This document shows positions 18,482 through 26,657 of a DNA stretch of 64,000 nt, piece by piece. A program made the translations under genes and the position numbers. Under the pieces are notes generated by a model. It had not been told where the DNA came from, made no database searches, and saw nothing but the letters and a program-made list of their open reading frames with translations. Origin of the DNA: an uncultured Thermotogae bacterium (lineage in GTDB: Bacteria; Thermotogota; Thermotogae; Mesoaciditogales; Mesoaciditogaceae); contig CAJXLN010000001.1 in assembly GCA_913056255.1 (NCBI GenBank), positions 1 through 64,000 of the forward strand. The letters are read 5' to 3'. Position 1 is the first letter of the stretch. Each line of letters starts with the position of its first letter.

Positions 18482-19089
18482 TTGACAATTCGCCTTACGT
18501 TTGAATAATCTGCTATAATATGCAGTCTATATTCCTTTGTAATAAAGAAAAGATAAAGATATATGTATATTCCAAAAGTCACAAAAGAAAGAATCATGAA
18601 ACTCAAACCACTCCTCTTTTTGAAAACCTTCACACTCGTGGGATTATCAATAAAAAAATGGTTTATATCTTCTTCCATCTCTTGATGAACGTAAAACCTT
18701 TTTGAAATTACATCACTGAGGACGACGAGAAAGAGAAAATTTATTCCCAATGTAATTAAAGTAGGTGTAGGAATGTAAGGAGTCACTAAATTTATAGGGA
18801 AAAACATCTCGATTATGAGATCGAACACTCCAGATGCAAGAAAAAACCAGTAGTACTTCATCGTATCAACTGGAAACTGTTTCAAATCGTCCTTCAATTT
18901 CTCAGGTAACTTCTCATTCTTTATTGCAAGGTATATGGCTTTCTTATGTACAACGTGCTTGTCAACCGAGGCAGATATCTTGTACATCACATAGTAGATA
19001 ATCAACGGAATGAATATCGATGCGATCAGCCAAAATATGTTCACCGAATTAACCATATCTTTTGTGTAAGCCTCTTCTATTTTATTCAT
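18478..19089 (-). CDS. Integral membrane protein of unknown function
   Basis: 203 aa from MNKIEEAYTK; the track start lies 93 nt earlier inside the phosphodiesterase gene and is unlikely. Four hydrophobic segments are visible (FWLIASIFIPLIIYYVMY, YYWFFLASGVFDLIIEMFF, LITLGINFLFLVVLSDVI, FMILSFVTFGIYIYLYLFF) with a cytoplasmic-type charged loop between the first two. The last one faintly resembles DUF4234-like proteins. No function can be given; it is sandwiched between the phosphodiesterase and acpS in one operon. Confidence 0.75.
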   Translation of the reverse strand: MNKIEEAYTKDMVNSVNIFWLIASIFIPLIIYYVMYKISASVDKHVVHKKAIYLAIKNEKLPEKLKDDLKQFPVDTMKYYWFFLASGVFDLIIEMFFPINLVTPYIPTPTLITLGINFLFLVVLSDVISKRFYVHQEMEEDINHFFIDNPTSVKVFKKRSGLSFMILSFVTFGIYIYLYLFFITKEYRLHIIADYSNVRRIVK

Positions 19090-19102
19090 ATCATTCACGA
19101 TC

Positions 19103-20266
19103 TTACAGGACAAAGAGGGGAATTTCCAACTCTTGGGGTGAAATTCCTCCATGTTTTCCCTTAAGGTGTCGTTCGTTTCCAATGTACCTTACAGTGAACG
19201 AATGATCGAACTTAGGTATCGCTATAAGATCACCTATTCTTTCTATAGAATGCTTATATGGCTTGCCGTAACCAAAAAAGCCTTTTTTCAAAAATTCCTC
19301 TGATTTGTAAAACTCAACGTTATCTTTGAAGAAATCCATTCCAACCTCCATTGTTTTGTCCGGATTTTTAGTGTAGAGATACAATATTCTTGGCTCGCCA
19401 CATGGCATGATATTCAAAGTGGAAACAAAATCATCTTCTGCAGATATCATCCAATCGTGTCGCCAATCAGTACGCAATTGTCCATGATCGGCAACTATGA
19501 GAAATACCGTTTCATCCATAAGTGCTCCTGACAACTTTTCACAAACATTTTCTTCAAATGAGCGAAGGATGCTGTGAATTTCCTCAACATACTCCTCTGA
19601 ATCCGGGCCATATACATGACCCATGGCATCCACCATTGGCCAATAAGAATATATGTAAGAAAATCTTTTAGACTCTATTGCTTTTCTCAATTTTGTCATC
19701 ATATCGGTCGCGCTGATGTAACCCTGAACTGCTGCATTGTGATTGAGCGTTTTCGAGAGGCCGCTTTCTTTGAAAGCGTTTGCAGTGATCACTAAAGGAT
19801 TGACGCCGTAATTTTTTAACTGTTCATAAATCGTCGGCACGCCGAGAAAATTTGAAGGATTGGCTCCTCGAGACAAAAGCGTATTGGGAGGCATGCCGAC
19901 TGGTGAAAATTCTATCATGTTCGTAAGCGTTCCAAATTCTTTGAGGTAAAGCACGTAACCAAGCATTCCATGTTCAATCGGCGAAGCTGCAGTGGCCACA
20001 GTACTTAACACATTCACAGTTGTTGATGGAAAAATAGAATACAACTTCTTTGGATATCCGAGATATTTGAACATTCCATTGCTGGCGAGTTCAAAAGCAA
20101 CATCATACCTCATGGCATCTATCAACAACAGCACAACTCGATTTGCCTTGACGAATTTTTCTTCAAGCATTTCTGGCGGTAATGGTTTGTGACGAGGCAA
20201 AAATCCAAATTTTTCTGTTATAGAATTCATGAGATTCAGAATCGAACGATCGTAATTTGGTCTCAT
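19103..20266 (-). CDS. AlkP-superfamily type I phosphodiesterase / nucleotide pyrophosphatase
   Basis: 387 aa. Alkaline-phosphatase-fold metal ligands are in order: LLIDAMR (Asp), the nucleophile Thr in FPSTTVN, DAMGHVYGPD, ADHGQ and KGKHGG. It therefore probably hydrolyses phosphodiester or pyrophosphate bonds; the substrate is unknown. No signal peptide is visible, so a cytoplasmic location is likely. Its ATG overlaps the malG stop (ATGA), tying expression to the sugar permease. Confidence 0.85.
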   Translation of the reverse strand: MRPNYDRSILNLMNSITEKFGFLPRHKPLPPEMLEEKFVKANRVVLLLIDAMRYDVAFELASNGMFKYLGYPKKLYSIFPSTTVNVLSTVATAASPIEHGMLGYVLYLKEFGTLTNMIEFSPVGMPPNTLLSRGANPSNFLGVPTIYEQLKNYGVNPLVITANAFKESGLSKTLNHNAAVQGYISATDMMTKLRKAIESKRFSYIYSYWPMVDAMGHVYGPDSEEYVEEIHSILRSFEENVCEKLSGALMDETVFLIVADHGQLRTDWRHDWMISAEDDFVSTLNIMPCGEPRILYLYTKNPDKTMEVGMDFFKDNVEFYKSEEFLKKGFFGYGKPYKHSIERIGDLIAIPKFDHSFTVRYIGNERHLKGKHGGISPQELEIPLFVL

Positions 20267-23064
20267 CCTTTCACCGAGCCTTGTGTTAATCCACCGACTA
20301 TGAACTTCTGAAGACTCAAAAATAAGATAAGGATAGGAATCGCCCCCAAAAGTGCTGCGGTACTAAGAAGTCCCCAATTCGTTTGGTAAGCGCTCGTTGA
20401 AAAACTTTGCAATCCCACCGCTAACGTGTACTTGTCAACACTTGTCATCACAATAGAAGCAAGTATATAATCACCAAAATTTCCCACAAATGCGAGAATT
20501 GTGACAACCGCGAGTATAGGCACAGAAAGCGGTATCACCACTTTCCAGAAGGTTTGGAAACGCGTCGCACCGTCAACCATCGCGGCTTCTTCAAGTGAAG
20601 TGGATATGGTGTCGAAAAATCCCTTGATCAGCCACGTGTCAAATGCTATACCTCCACCTATGTAAAGGAATGCCAATCCTCCAAGGCTATCAAGACCCAG
20701 TGGTGGGAAAAACTTTCCTATGAAGTTCAAAAGCAGATAAAGGGCTACCATGGCCATCATCAGTGGAAACATCTGGATGAGCAAAATACCCATCAAGCCA
20801 TATTTTCTTCCCAAAAATCTCATTCTTGAGAACGGGTATGCCATTAAAGCTGAAAGGAAAACGGTAATAACGGCAGCTGACAACGCGACGATTACACTGT
20901 TAAGTACCCATCTGAGAAACGGTGGGAGGTACTTGACCATCCATATTTGCCTGAGGTTAAATGAAGAATTATTTATGCTGTTGAGCCTACCGTTTATAGC
21001 TCCAAAATCACCTTTTCCCATCATATCACTCGTTTTCCTGGATATTATTGAGAGATTTGGGGAGATATTTGTAACGTATTGATCATGATAAAGAACGTTT
21101 ATCGTGCTAAGTTCATTTATTGAAAATGGAATTCCAAGAAATTTCATTTCGAGATAAGATGGTGTCCGTCTTTTAAGAGTGTTAAGATAATCAGCGTATT
21201 GTCTGTTGATCTTCTTCATCGTACTTATCGTTTTAATGGAAAGCACCATGGTATCATCGAGTTTTTGGGTTTCGTAGAAACGGTCGTATCTTGAAGATTT
21301 CGGCATTGATGGCAGAGACGGGTAAAGATTAGAATTTTGCAATGTGGAATAATAGGAATTCAGAGTGGCGAGAAATATTCCAGCGTCATCGTACGTGTTT
21401 AATTTTTTTTGCATATCACTTAAACGCTTAAAGACTACATTGGTTTTGAAATGAAGTGATGCGAGTGAAATTTTCGACCGTATTGCATCAACTTTATTTT
21501 GTAATAGAGTCATCTGAGAAGAAATATTTGACATTTTCGATTTCAATTGTGGTATCTTTTCAGAAATTTCTGCGTATTTTTGTGCCAACGAATCGTAATT
21601 TTGAAGTGCTATCAAAGATTGTTCAATACCGGATTTGAGTTTCAACAAGATCAGTGGAAGGGCCCCTTTTGCATTCATCATCGCATCAAGATTTGAATGG
21701 GAGGCCATAAAGGCTTCGTTAGATTGAATGTATTCCAGGTTTGTCATTATTCTTTTAATACTCTTGGTTATAGCATTGAAATTGGGATACTTCGTAGAAA
21801 GAGATAGCCACATTTTTATGTATTTCAACTGTGGCGAAACATCGACGAATGAGCCAGTATCACTTGTGGTAGGTTTGAATTTCTTCAATGCATCCTTCAT
21901 GATCAAAACGGTATCTTCAAGTGCTCGCGAAGTTGAAATTATGTTGTTTGCAAAGATAGAAATCTGAGAAGCATCATTTGACATGGCGAGGTGATAATTC
22001 GAAAAATCAGAATTCAAATCCTTTATCTTTGAGTCCAAATTCGCATATTCATCGTTTAACGCTGTAAGTGAAGATTCAAGTGTATTTAGAAGATCGTTTC
22101 TGGCATCCTCTACCTTTGATGTTGCCGTGTTGAGCGCATTGATGTAATTGGATTCGGCTACGTGAACTTTTCCGATCGCTTCGAAGGTATTGGTTTTCAC
22201 CTTCTGAAGTTTAGAAAAAACATCGGCGCTAACGATACCTGACAACTTATTCGTATTCAAGTTTATACCTTTAAGATATACAGGAGCAAACCACTTAGAA
22301 TATGTGAATGTCCCATTTTTTAACGAGTTGTAAGTTTTCTGATACGCTTCCACAAGAGTTTTTGCTGTTGGGTTGTTAACGGTCCTGAGTAAGTTCAAAA
22401 CCTCTTTAACGGTCGCGTGGATCTTTACAGCGGTCCTTTCCATCATCGTTCTAAATGTTTTACGTGTTTTCAAAATATTTGGGAAATAACTACCAACAAG
22501 GTCTAAGCTGTACGTGTTCGGTGTGGCTTTTTTCATTGAAACGAGAATGTCTTTAAGGCCTGCAATTTTGTAATTGTCTGATAAGGTTTTGAATTTCCTG
22601 GAAAGATAGAAATTCACCGTGGAAACGTAGGTCATGTCTTCAATGCTGTTATTTTTGACATCGTTAACCGCAAAATTCTTCGCTTTTGGAAGAAAATTGA
22701 TTACTATCCAGCTGGCATTTGAACTTATGTTGTCGGAGAGTTTTTCTGTCTCCTTAAAATAATCGTTGTAACTTTTGAAATCGTTATTCAGAAGCTTCTG
22801 GATCTCTTTTCGACTCATGTTATTGTACGGTTTTCCAAGATTGTATATATTCACCAATTGGTTGTAAAGCGCAGGAACGTTTTTTGTTGGAAAGAGCAAA
22901 TCTTTGTAATTCTGCCAGGTGATTTGATTTGAAAACAATTCCGGACTGATTGCCGCGTTATCCCTTCTAATCGACGTGGTGAAGATCCACAACAAAGGAA
23001 AGAGGATAACGATTAGAACTGCTATCATAACAACGTGCCTTACAGGATGTATTCGCCTTTTCAT
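20263..23064 (-). CDS. malG: Sugar ABC transporter permease MalG with ~600-residue insertion
   Basis: 933 aa against ~280-300 for ordinary MalG. TM1 is at ~12-34; then a very long hydrophilic, helix-rich region (~60-670, with many Asn/Ser/Lys heptad-like stretches) that should lie outside the membrane; the remaining TM segments and the EEAAMVDGATRFQTFWKVVIPL EAA loop, which contacts MalK, are in the last ~260 residues. Start at the ATG of TGATG, 8 nt behind GAGGTG, overlapping the malF stop. Long MalG proteins are known to me in Thermotoga; the insert's role is unknown. Confidence 0.88.
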   Translation of the reverse strand: MKRRIHPVRHVVMIAVLIVILFPLLWIFTTSIRRDNAAISPELFSNQITWQNYKDLLFPTKNVPALYNQLVNIYNLGKPYNNMSRKEIQKLLNNDFKSYNDYFKETEKLSDNISSNASWIVINFLPKAKNFAVNDVKNNSIEDMTYVSTVNFYLSRKFKTLSDNYKIAGLKDILVSMKKATPNTYSLDLVGSYFPNILKTRKTFRTMMERTAVKIHATVKEVLNLLRTVNNPTAKTLVEAYQKTYNSLKNGTFTYSKWFAPVYLKGINLNTNKLSGIVSADVFSKLQKVKTNTFEAIGKVHVAESNYINALNTATSKVEDARNDLLNTLESSLTALNDEYANLDSKIKDLNSDFSNYHLAMSNDASQISIFANNIISTSRALEDTVLIMKDALKKFKPTTSDTGSFVDVSPQLKYIKMWLSLSTKYPNFNAITKSIKRIMTNLEYIQSNEAFMASHSNLDAMMNAKGALPLILLKLKSGIEQSLIALQNYDSLAQKYAEISEKIPQLKSKMSNISSQMTLLQNKVDAIRSKISLASLHFKTNVVFKRLSDMQKKLNTYDDAGIFLATLNSYYSTLQNSNLYPSLPSMPKSSRYDRFYETQKLDDTMVLSIKTISTMKKINRQYADYLNTLKRRTPSYLEMKFLGIPFSINELSTINVLYHDQYVTNISPNLSIISRKTSDMMGKGDFGAINGRLNSINNSSFNLRQIWMVKYLPPFLRWVLNSVIVALSAAVITVFLSALMAYPFSRMRFLGRKYGLMGILLIQMFPLMMAMVALYLLLNFIGKFFPPLGLDSLGGLAFLYIGGGIAFDTWLIKGFFDTISTSLEEAAMVDGATRFQTFWKVVIPLSVPILAVVTILAFVGNFGDYILASIVMTSVDKYTLAVGLQSFSTSAYQTNWGLLSTAALLGAIPILILFLSLQKFIVGGLTQGSVKG

Positions 23065-24776
23065 CAACGATTCACCTCTTCAAAAGAACCTGAGAGTTTG
23101 AAATTCACGGCACTTATTGATGCGATTATCAAGAATATCAATATCGATATGGCAGCTGCAAGACTGTAGTCTCGACCGGTCGTACCGGCAAACGCGAGTT
23201 TGTAAGTGTAACTCAGAAGTATATCAGTTGCTCCTGCCGGCGTGACGGCATTTGGAATTGGAGGATTTCCACCAGTTAGAAGATATATGACATTGAAATT
23301 GTTAAAATTAAAAGCAAAGGATGCAATCAAAAGTGGTGCCAGAGGTGTCATTAAAAGCGGAAAAGTGATTCGCTTGAAAGAATACCATTTCGAAGCTCCA
23401 TCTATTGAAGCCGCTTCGTAAAGCTCCCCAGGAATTGATTGAAGTGCACCCAAAGAGATGACCATCATGTACGGAAAACCGAGCCATGTGTTGACAATCA
23501 AAAGAGCAATTTTAGCGAGCAGCGGATCACCCAGCCAATTCAACGCTGGAAGGTGAAGCCACTGCTCAAGAAATATCCTGTTTATTATGCCATAACTAAC
23601 GTTGAAAAACCCTATTCTCCAAACGATAACGGAAATAAAGGCAGGTATGGCCCAGGGGATTATCAAAAGTGTCCTGTAAATGAATCGAAAACGCATTTCT
23701 TTGTTGTTCAAAATAAGCGCGAAGGTTAGTCCGACGATAAAGGTAAAAAATACGCTTAAAGCGGCCCATTCAAATGTCCACAGGAAAACGGAAAAAAACG
23801 GGCCTGTGACGCGAGGATCTGTCAACAATCTTTTGAAATTGTTGAAACCCACAAATTTGTAATAGCCCATTATATAGGTTTCATTGCCGGTTTTAGGATT
23901 AACATCCCAGAAAGCCGAGTCATGATTCTGAACGATTTGGTGTGTTATGGTGTTAACAAGAACAGTTTTTTCAACCGATTTACTATTTTCTGTAACCATT
24001 CTTACAGCTAAAGCGTATTTATGTTGGGCACTGACGATTTTGCTGAATCCATAAGTGGTCGTAAAAAAGAACGTTCCCATTTGCGGATTTACGAACTCCG
24101 TATTACTGAGGATAGAGGAATAATTAACGTTGAAAAATCTTAAATTCGGGAGAGTTTCAGAATCAGATGGACTGTAGAAATAATTGTAAATTCTTCCGTT
24201 AACGGATATCGCAATTATTTTCGAGGGGTTTTTGAGTGACCTGATCAAAGCATAATTGATACCATTGATTGTAACCTTGCCATCGTTCAACACTTTGAAT
24301 TGACTTGTCTCGTACTTTCCACTTTTAACAGGTTGTGTTGCGATGTACAATTCATCTTTTGAATTCTTCAGTAAAATCAGAAAATTCCGCGTTGGCTTGT
24401 AATCTTTGTAAAGCGTGTAAACCGAATAATTGAAGAATTTTGGATTAGGCTTTGTCACAATCTCGTTAAGCATAATGTTTATCGCTTGTTTTTGACTCCA
24501 CAAATATCCAGTTGCGTAGTTCTCAAAAGCAAGCTCAACGGTGTAATATATCGGATATATCGTTAGTATAAATAAGAATATTACGGCGGGAACCATGTAT
24601 TTGTAAGGATAAGCTTTTGGATTTATAAGTGCGTAATCTATGAAAACCATAAGAACAATCACGATCACTGCCAGTCCATAAGAATCGTTTACAAAAAGTG
24701 TAATAGTGGCCCATCCCAACAACGCATCAACGATCGCTACAAAAAACCAGAGAATTATTTTTCTGATACTTACCAA
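23064..24776 (-). CDS. malF: Sugar ABC transporter permease MalF (with extracytoplasmic insertion)
   Basis: 570 aa. Three N-terminal hydrophobic segments, a ~200-residue hydrophilic insert (~85-310) between TM3 and the permease core, then the BPD_transp_1 core with the EAA loop GELYEAASIDGASKWYSFKRITFPLL. Insert placement parallels the large MalF P2 loop of E. coli, which docks the binding protein. TTG start behind AGGGGTGA. It lies downstream of malE across a terminator-like hairpin, and overlaps malG. Confidence 0.93.
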   Translation of the reverse strand: MVSIRKIILWFFVAIVDALLGWATITLFVNDSYGLAVIVIVLMVFIDYALINPKAYPYKYMVPAVIFLFILTIYPIYYTVELAFENYATGYLWSQKQAINIMLNEIVTKPNPKFFNYSVYTLYKDYKPTRNFLILLKNSKDELYIATQPVKSGKYETSQFKVLNDGKVTINGINYALIRSLKNPSKIIAISVNGRIYNYFYSPSDSETLPNLRFFNVNYSSILSNTEFVNPQMGTFFFTTTYGFSKIVSAQHKYALAVRMVTENSKSVEKTVLVNTITHQIVQNHDSAFWDVNPKTGNETYIMGYYKFVGFNNFKRLLTDPRVTGPFFSVFLWTFEWAALSVFFTFIVGLTFALILNNKEMRFRFIYRTLLIIPWAIPAFISVIVWRIGFFNVSYGIINRIFLEQWLHLPALNWLGDPLLAKIALLIVNTWLGFPYMMVISLGALQSIPGELYEAASIDGASKWYSFKRITFPLLMTPLAPLLIASFAFNFNNFNVIYLLTGGNPPIPNAVTPAGATDILLSYTYKLAFAGTTGRDYSLAAAISILIFLIIASISAVNFKLSGSFEEVNR

Positions 24777-24790
24777 TGCTTATCACCCCT

Positions 24791-24819
24791 AAAAAACAAG
24801 GCGGGCTGAGTCCCGCCTT
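24791..24819 (-). terminator. Intrinsic terminator/attenuator between malE and malF
   Basis: Minus strand: AAGGCGGG, 6-nt loop, CCCGCCTT, then GTTTTTT. A perfect 8-bp GC-rich stem followed by a T tract inside an operon. Expected effect: most transcripts end after malE, giving excess binding protein over permease. Confidence 0.85.
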
Positions 24820-24870
24820 GCAACTACAACTTGAGCGAGTGGACTACCATTAGCTAAAGTTGAACGTGAA

Positions 24871-26058
24871 TTATTTGGATTTGGATATTGCCAGCTTTAT
24901 TTGTGTAACCGCAGTGTGAAGAGCTTGTGAAGGAGATTGTTTAAGACTGGTTATCAGTGTCAGTGCATTAGCCCATGCATTCCACACAGAAGCCATCTGA
25001 GGAATGTTGGGCATAGGTGTTGTGTTCTTTAGAGCTTCTGTGAAGCCTGCAAGCCATGTAACGTGTGACTCTGCCAATTTTTGAACGTCGTATCTGGCTG
25101 GAATCCTTGGATCTGCTTGCCATATCTTGTACATGATATCCTTTGTGTCTATGTAATTAGAAAGAAATTCCATAGCTTGAATTTGGTTAGGAGATTTGGA
25201 ACTGATCATGAATCCCTGAACTCCAACAAATGGTTTCCCATTTGGAATAGGAGCAACACCGAAGTTGATTCCGGCCTTCTGAATATCTGGTATCGCCCAT
25301 TCGCCATTGATTATCATAGCAGCTTTCCCGGATGTAAAGAGATTCATGGCACCATTGTAGTCAATACCATGAGGCATTAACTTTTCTTTGAAGAAGTTTT
25401 GGATGTATTGAGCGCCTTTTACAGCACCAGCATTGTCAAGACCTATATCGTTTGGATTGAGAACACCATTTTTGCCCATTCCAAAGACGTAACCGCCAAA
25501 ACCTTGAATGAATGGAGCTGAAAAGTAAGGATCACTTGCGGCGTCATATTCAAAACCATAGAAACCACCGCTTGTCATTTCTTCAGCCATCTTGAAGAGT
25601 TCATCTGCTGTTGTTGGTGGTTCACTTACGTAATCTTTATTGTAAATCAGCGCGAGAACATCTATCCCATAAGGTACTGCATAAAGTTTTTTGCTGTAAG
25701 AAAAGGCTTGGAGTGAAACCGGCACAAACTCTTTCTTCATCTGGGAATCTAGAAAAGTTATCGGTGTGAGGAGACCATCCGATACGAATTCACCGATCCA
25801 GTCATTTGCACCAACTATAATATCAGGCCCTTCGCCAGCAGAAGCAGCCGTGACGAATTTTGATCTGATATCACCAAAATTCATCTGAACGACTTTTACA
25901 GGTACCCCGTAGATTGATTGGAACTGATTACCAAGCTGCGTAAGAATAGGAGCTTGTGCCTCAGAAGTCCATATGGTTAGTACACCAGGTGTGGCGGCAA
26001 AGATGCCGACAGTTAATAGCCCAAGGATCATTAGGCTCAATAGAATTGAGCGTTTCAT
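24871..26058 (-). CDS. malE: Maltose/sugar ABC transporter substrate-binding protein
   Basis: Extracytoplasmic receptor delivering sugar (probably malto-oligosaccharide) to MalFG. 395 aa from MKRSILLSLMILGLLTVGIFA, a classic signal peptide with cleavage after A-T-P-adjacent FAA; start preceded by AAAGGGGG. SBP family 1 fold: LTIWTSEAQ, GEGPDIIVGANDWIGEFVSDGLLTPI, SGKAAMIINGEWAI. First gene of the operon with its own promoter candidate. The sugar specificity cannot be read from sequence alone. Confidence 0.93.
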   Translation of the reverse strand: MKRSILLSLMILGLLTVGIFAATPGVLTIWTSEAQAPILTQLGNQFQSIYGVPVKVVQMNFGDIRSKFVTAASAGEGPDIIVGANDWIGEFVSDGLLTPITFLDSQMKKEFVPVSLQAFSYSKKLYAVPYGIDVLALIYNKDYVSEPPTTADELFKMAEEMTSGGFYGFEYDAASDPYFSAPFIQGFGGYVFGMGKNGVLNPNDIGLDNAGAVKGAQYIQNFFKEKLMPHGIDYNGAMNLFTSGKAAMIINGEWAIPDIQKAGINFGVAPIPNGKPFVGVQGFMISSKSPNQIQAMEFLSNYIDTKDIMYKIWQADPRIPARYDVQKLAESHVTWLAGFTEALKNTTPMPNIPQMASVWNAWANALTLITSLKQSPSQALHTAVTQIKLAISKSK

Positions 26059-26118
26059 TAAAATTCCCCCTTTCAAAAATATGAAATCGTCATTATCCTA
26101 CCTTAACAGGCATCCAAT

Positions 26119-26147
26119 ATGATAACATTAAAAATTTCATTTTTCAA
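26119..26147 (-). promoter_or_regulatory. Promoter candidate for malE
   Basis: Minus strand TTGAAA, 17 nt, TATCAT, ~60 nt upstream of the malE ATG. The only well-spaced pair seen in this AT-rich 300-nt intergenic stretch. Confidence 0.5.
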
Positions 26148-26293
26148 TACCTCAATTTTGTTCAAAGCTAAACAATGAACTTTTAAAAATACAAACAAAA
26201 CTTGAAAAATTCTATGTTTTAGTGAAATTCAAAGGCTTTGAAAGAAGTTCGTTTCAATATAAAATCATATCCTAATTACAAAATCGCACATCA

Positions 26294-26322
26294 TTCTGCC
26301 AAGGAGAGATATATGCTATAAT
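26294..26322 (+). promoter_or_regulatory. Extended -10 promoter candidate facing tRNA-Val
   Basis: TGCTATAAT at 26314-26322 is a perfect extended -10 on the plus strand; the -35 region (TTCTGC) is weak. Thirty nt later GGAAGGAG could serve a 27-codon ORF starting TTG at 26366 (ISLTLLPFVVKSIGG..), but that spacing is long. Transcription would run into the hairpin at 26459-26483 and then antisense to the tRNA. Confidence 0.35.
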
Positions 26323-26458
26323 TCAAGGGAATTTAAGTAAAATGATGTGGAAGGAGTGAAGAAAATTTTTGATTTCTTTAACTCTTTTACCGTTTGTAGT
26401 CAAAAGTATCGGGGGCTGGAACGAGAGAGTAGTATGTACGACGATTTTTTAAATTCAA

Positions 26459-26483
26459 AGAAGACCGCCAATGGCGGTCTTCT
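26459..26483 (-). terminator. Hairpin after tRNA-Val
   Basis: AAGACCGCC / GGCGGTCTT with a 3-nt loop, extendable to 11 bp, right at the tRNA 3' end. The T tract on the minus strand is interrupted (CTTTGAATTT). Being symmetrical it could also stop plus-strand transcription. Confidence 0.5.
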
Positions 26484-26557
26484 GGTGGGTGTGATAGGGA
26501 TTGAACCTACGCCCTCTTCCGTGTGAAGGAAGCGCTCTCCCACTGAGCTACACACCC
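26483..26557 (-). tRNA. tRNA-Val (anticodon CAC)
   Basis: Minus strand GGGTGTG ... CACACCC acceptor stem, D arm GCTCAGTGGGAGAGC, anticodon arm CTTCC-TTCACAC-GGAAG (anticodon CAC, reads GUG), T arm with TTCAATC, and an encoded CCA. All four stems pair. The track ORF 26400-26600 is a shadow of this gene. Confidence 0.95.
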
Positions 26558-26657
26558 GCGCGCGGCTGTAACTTATGAGAATTACGCTTGTGGAATTCAT
26601 TGTACAATATATACGACGAAGATGTCAAGAACAAAAAGGAGAGGAGTGTTAAATATT

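Noticed and set aside
20263-23064. MalG insert as a separate gene fused by error
   Set aside because: The insert is flanked by TM1 and the permease core in one frame, its composition matches a helical extracytoplasmic domain, and long MalG forms exist in Thermotoga.
26400-26600. Track ORF of 66 aa on the minus strand
   Set aside because: It is the translation of tRNA-Val(CAC) and its hairpin; no protein-like composition or ribosome site.
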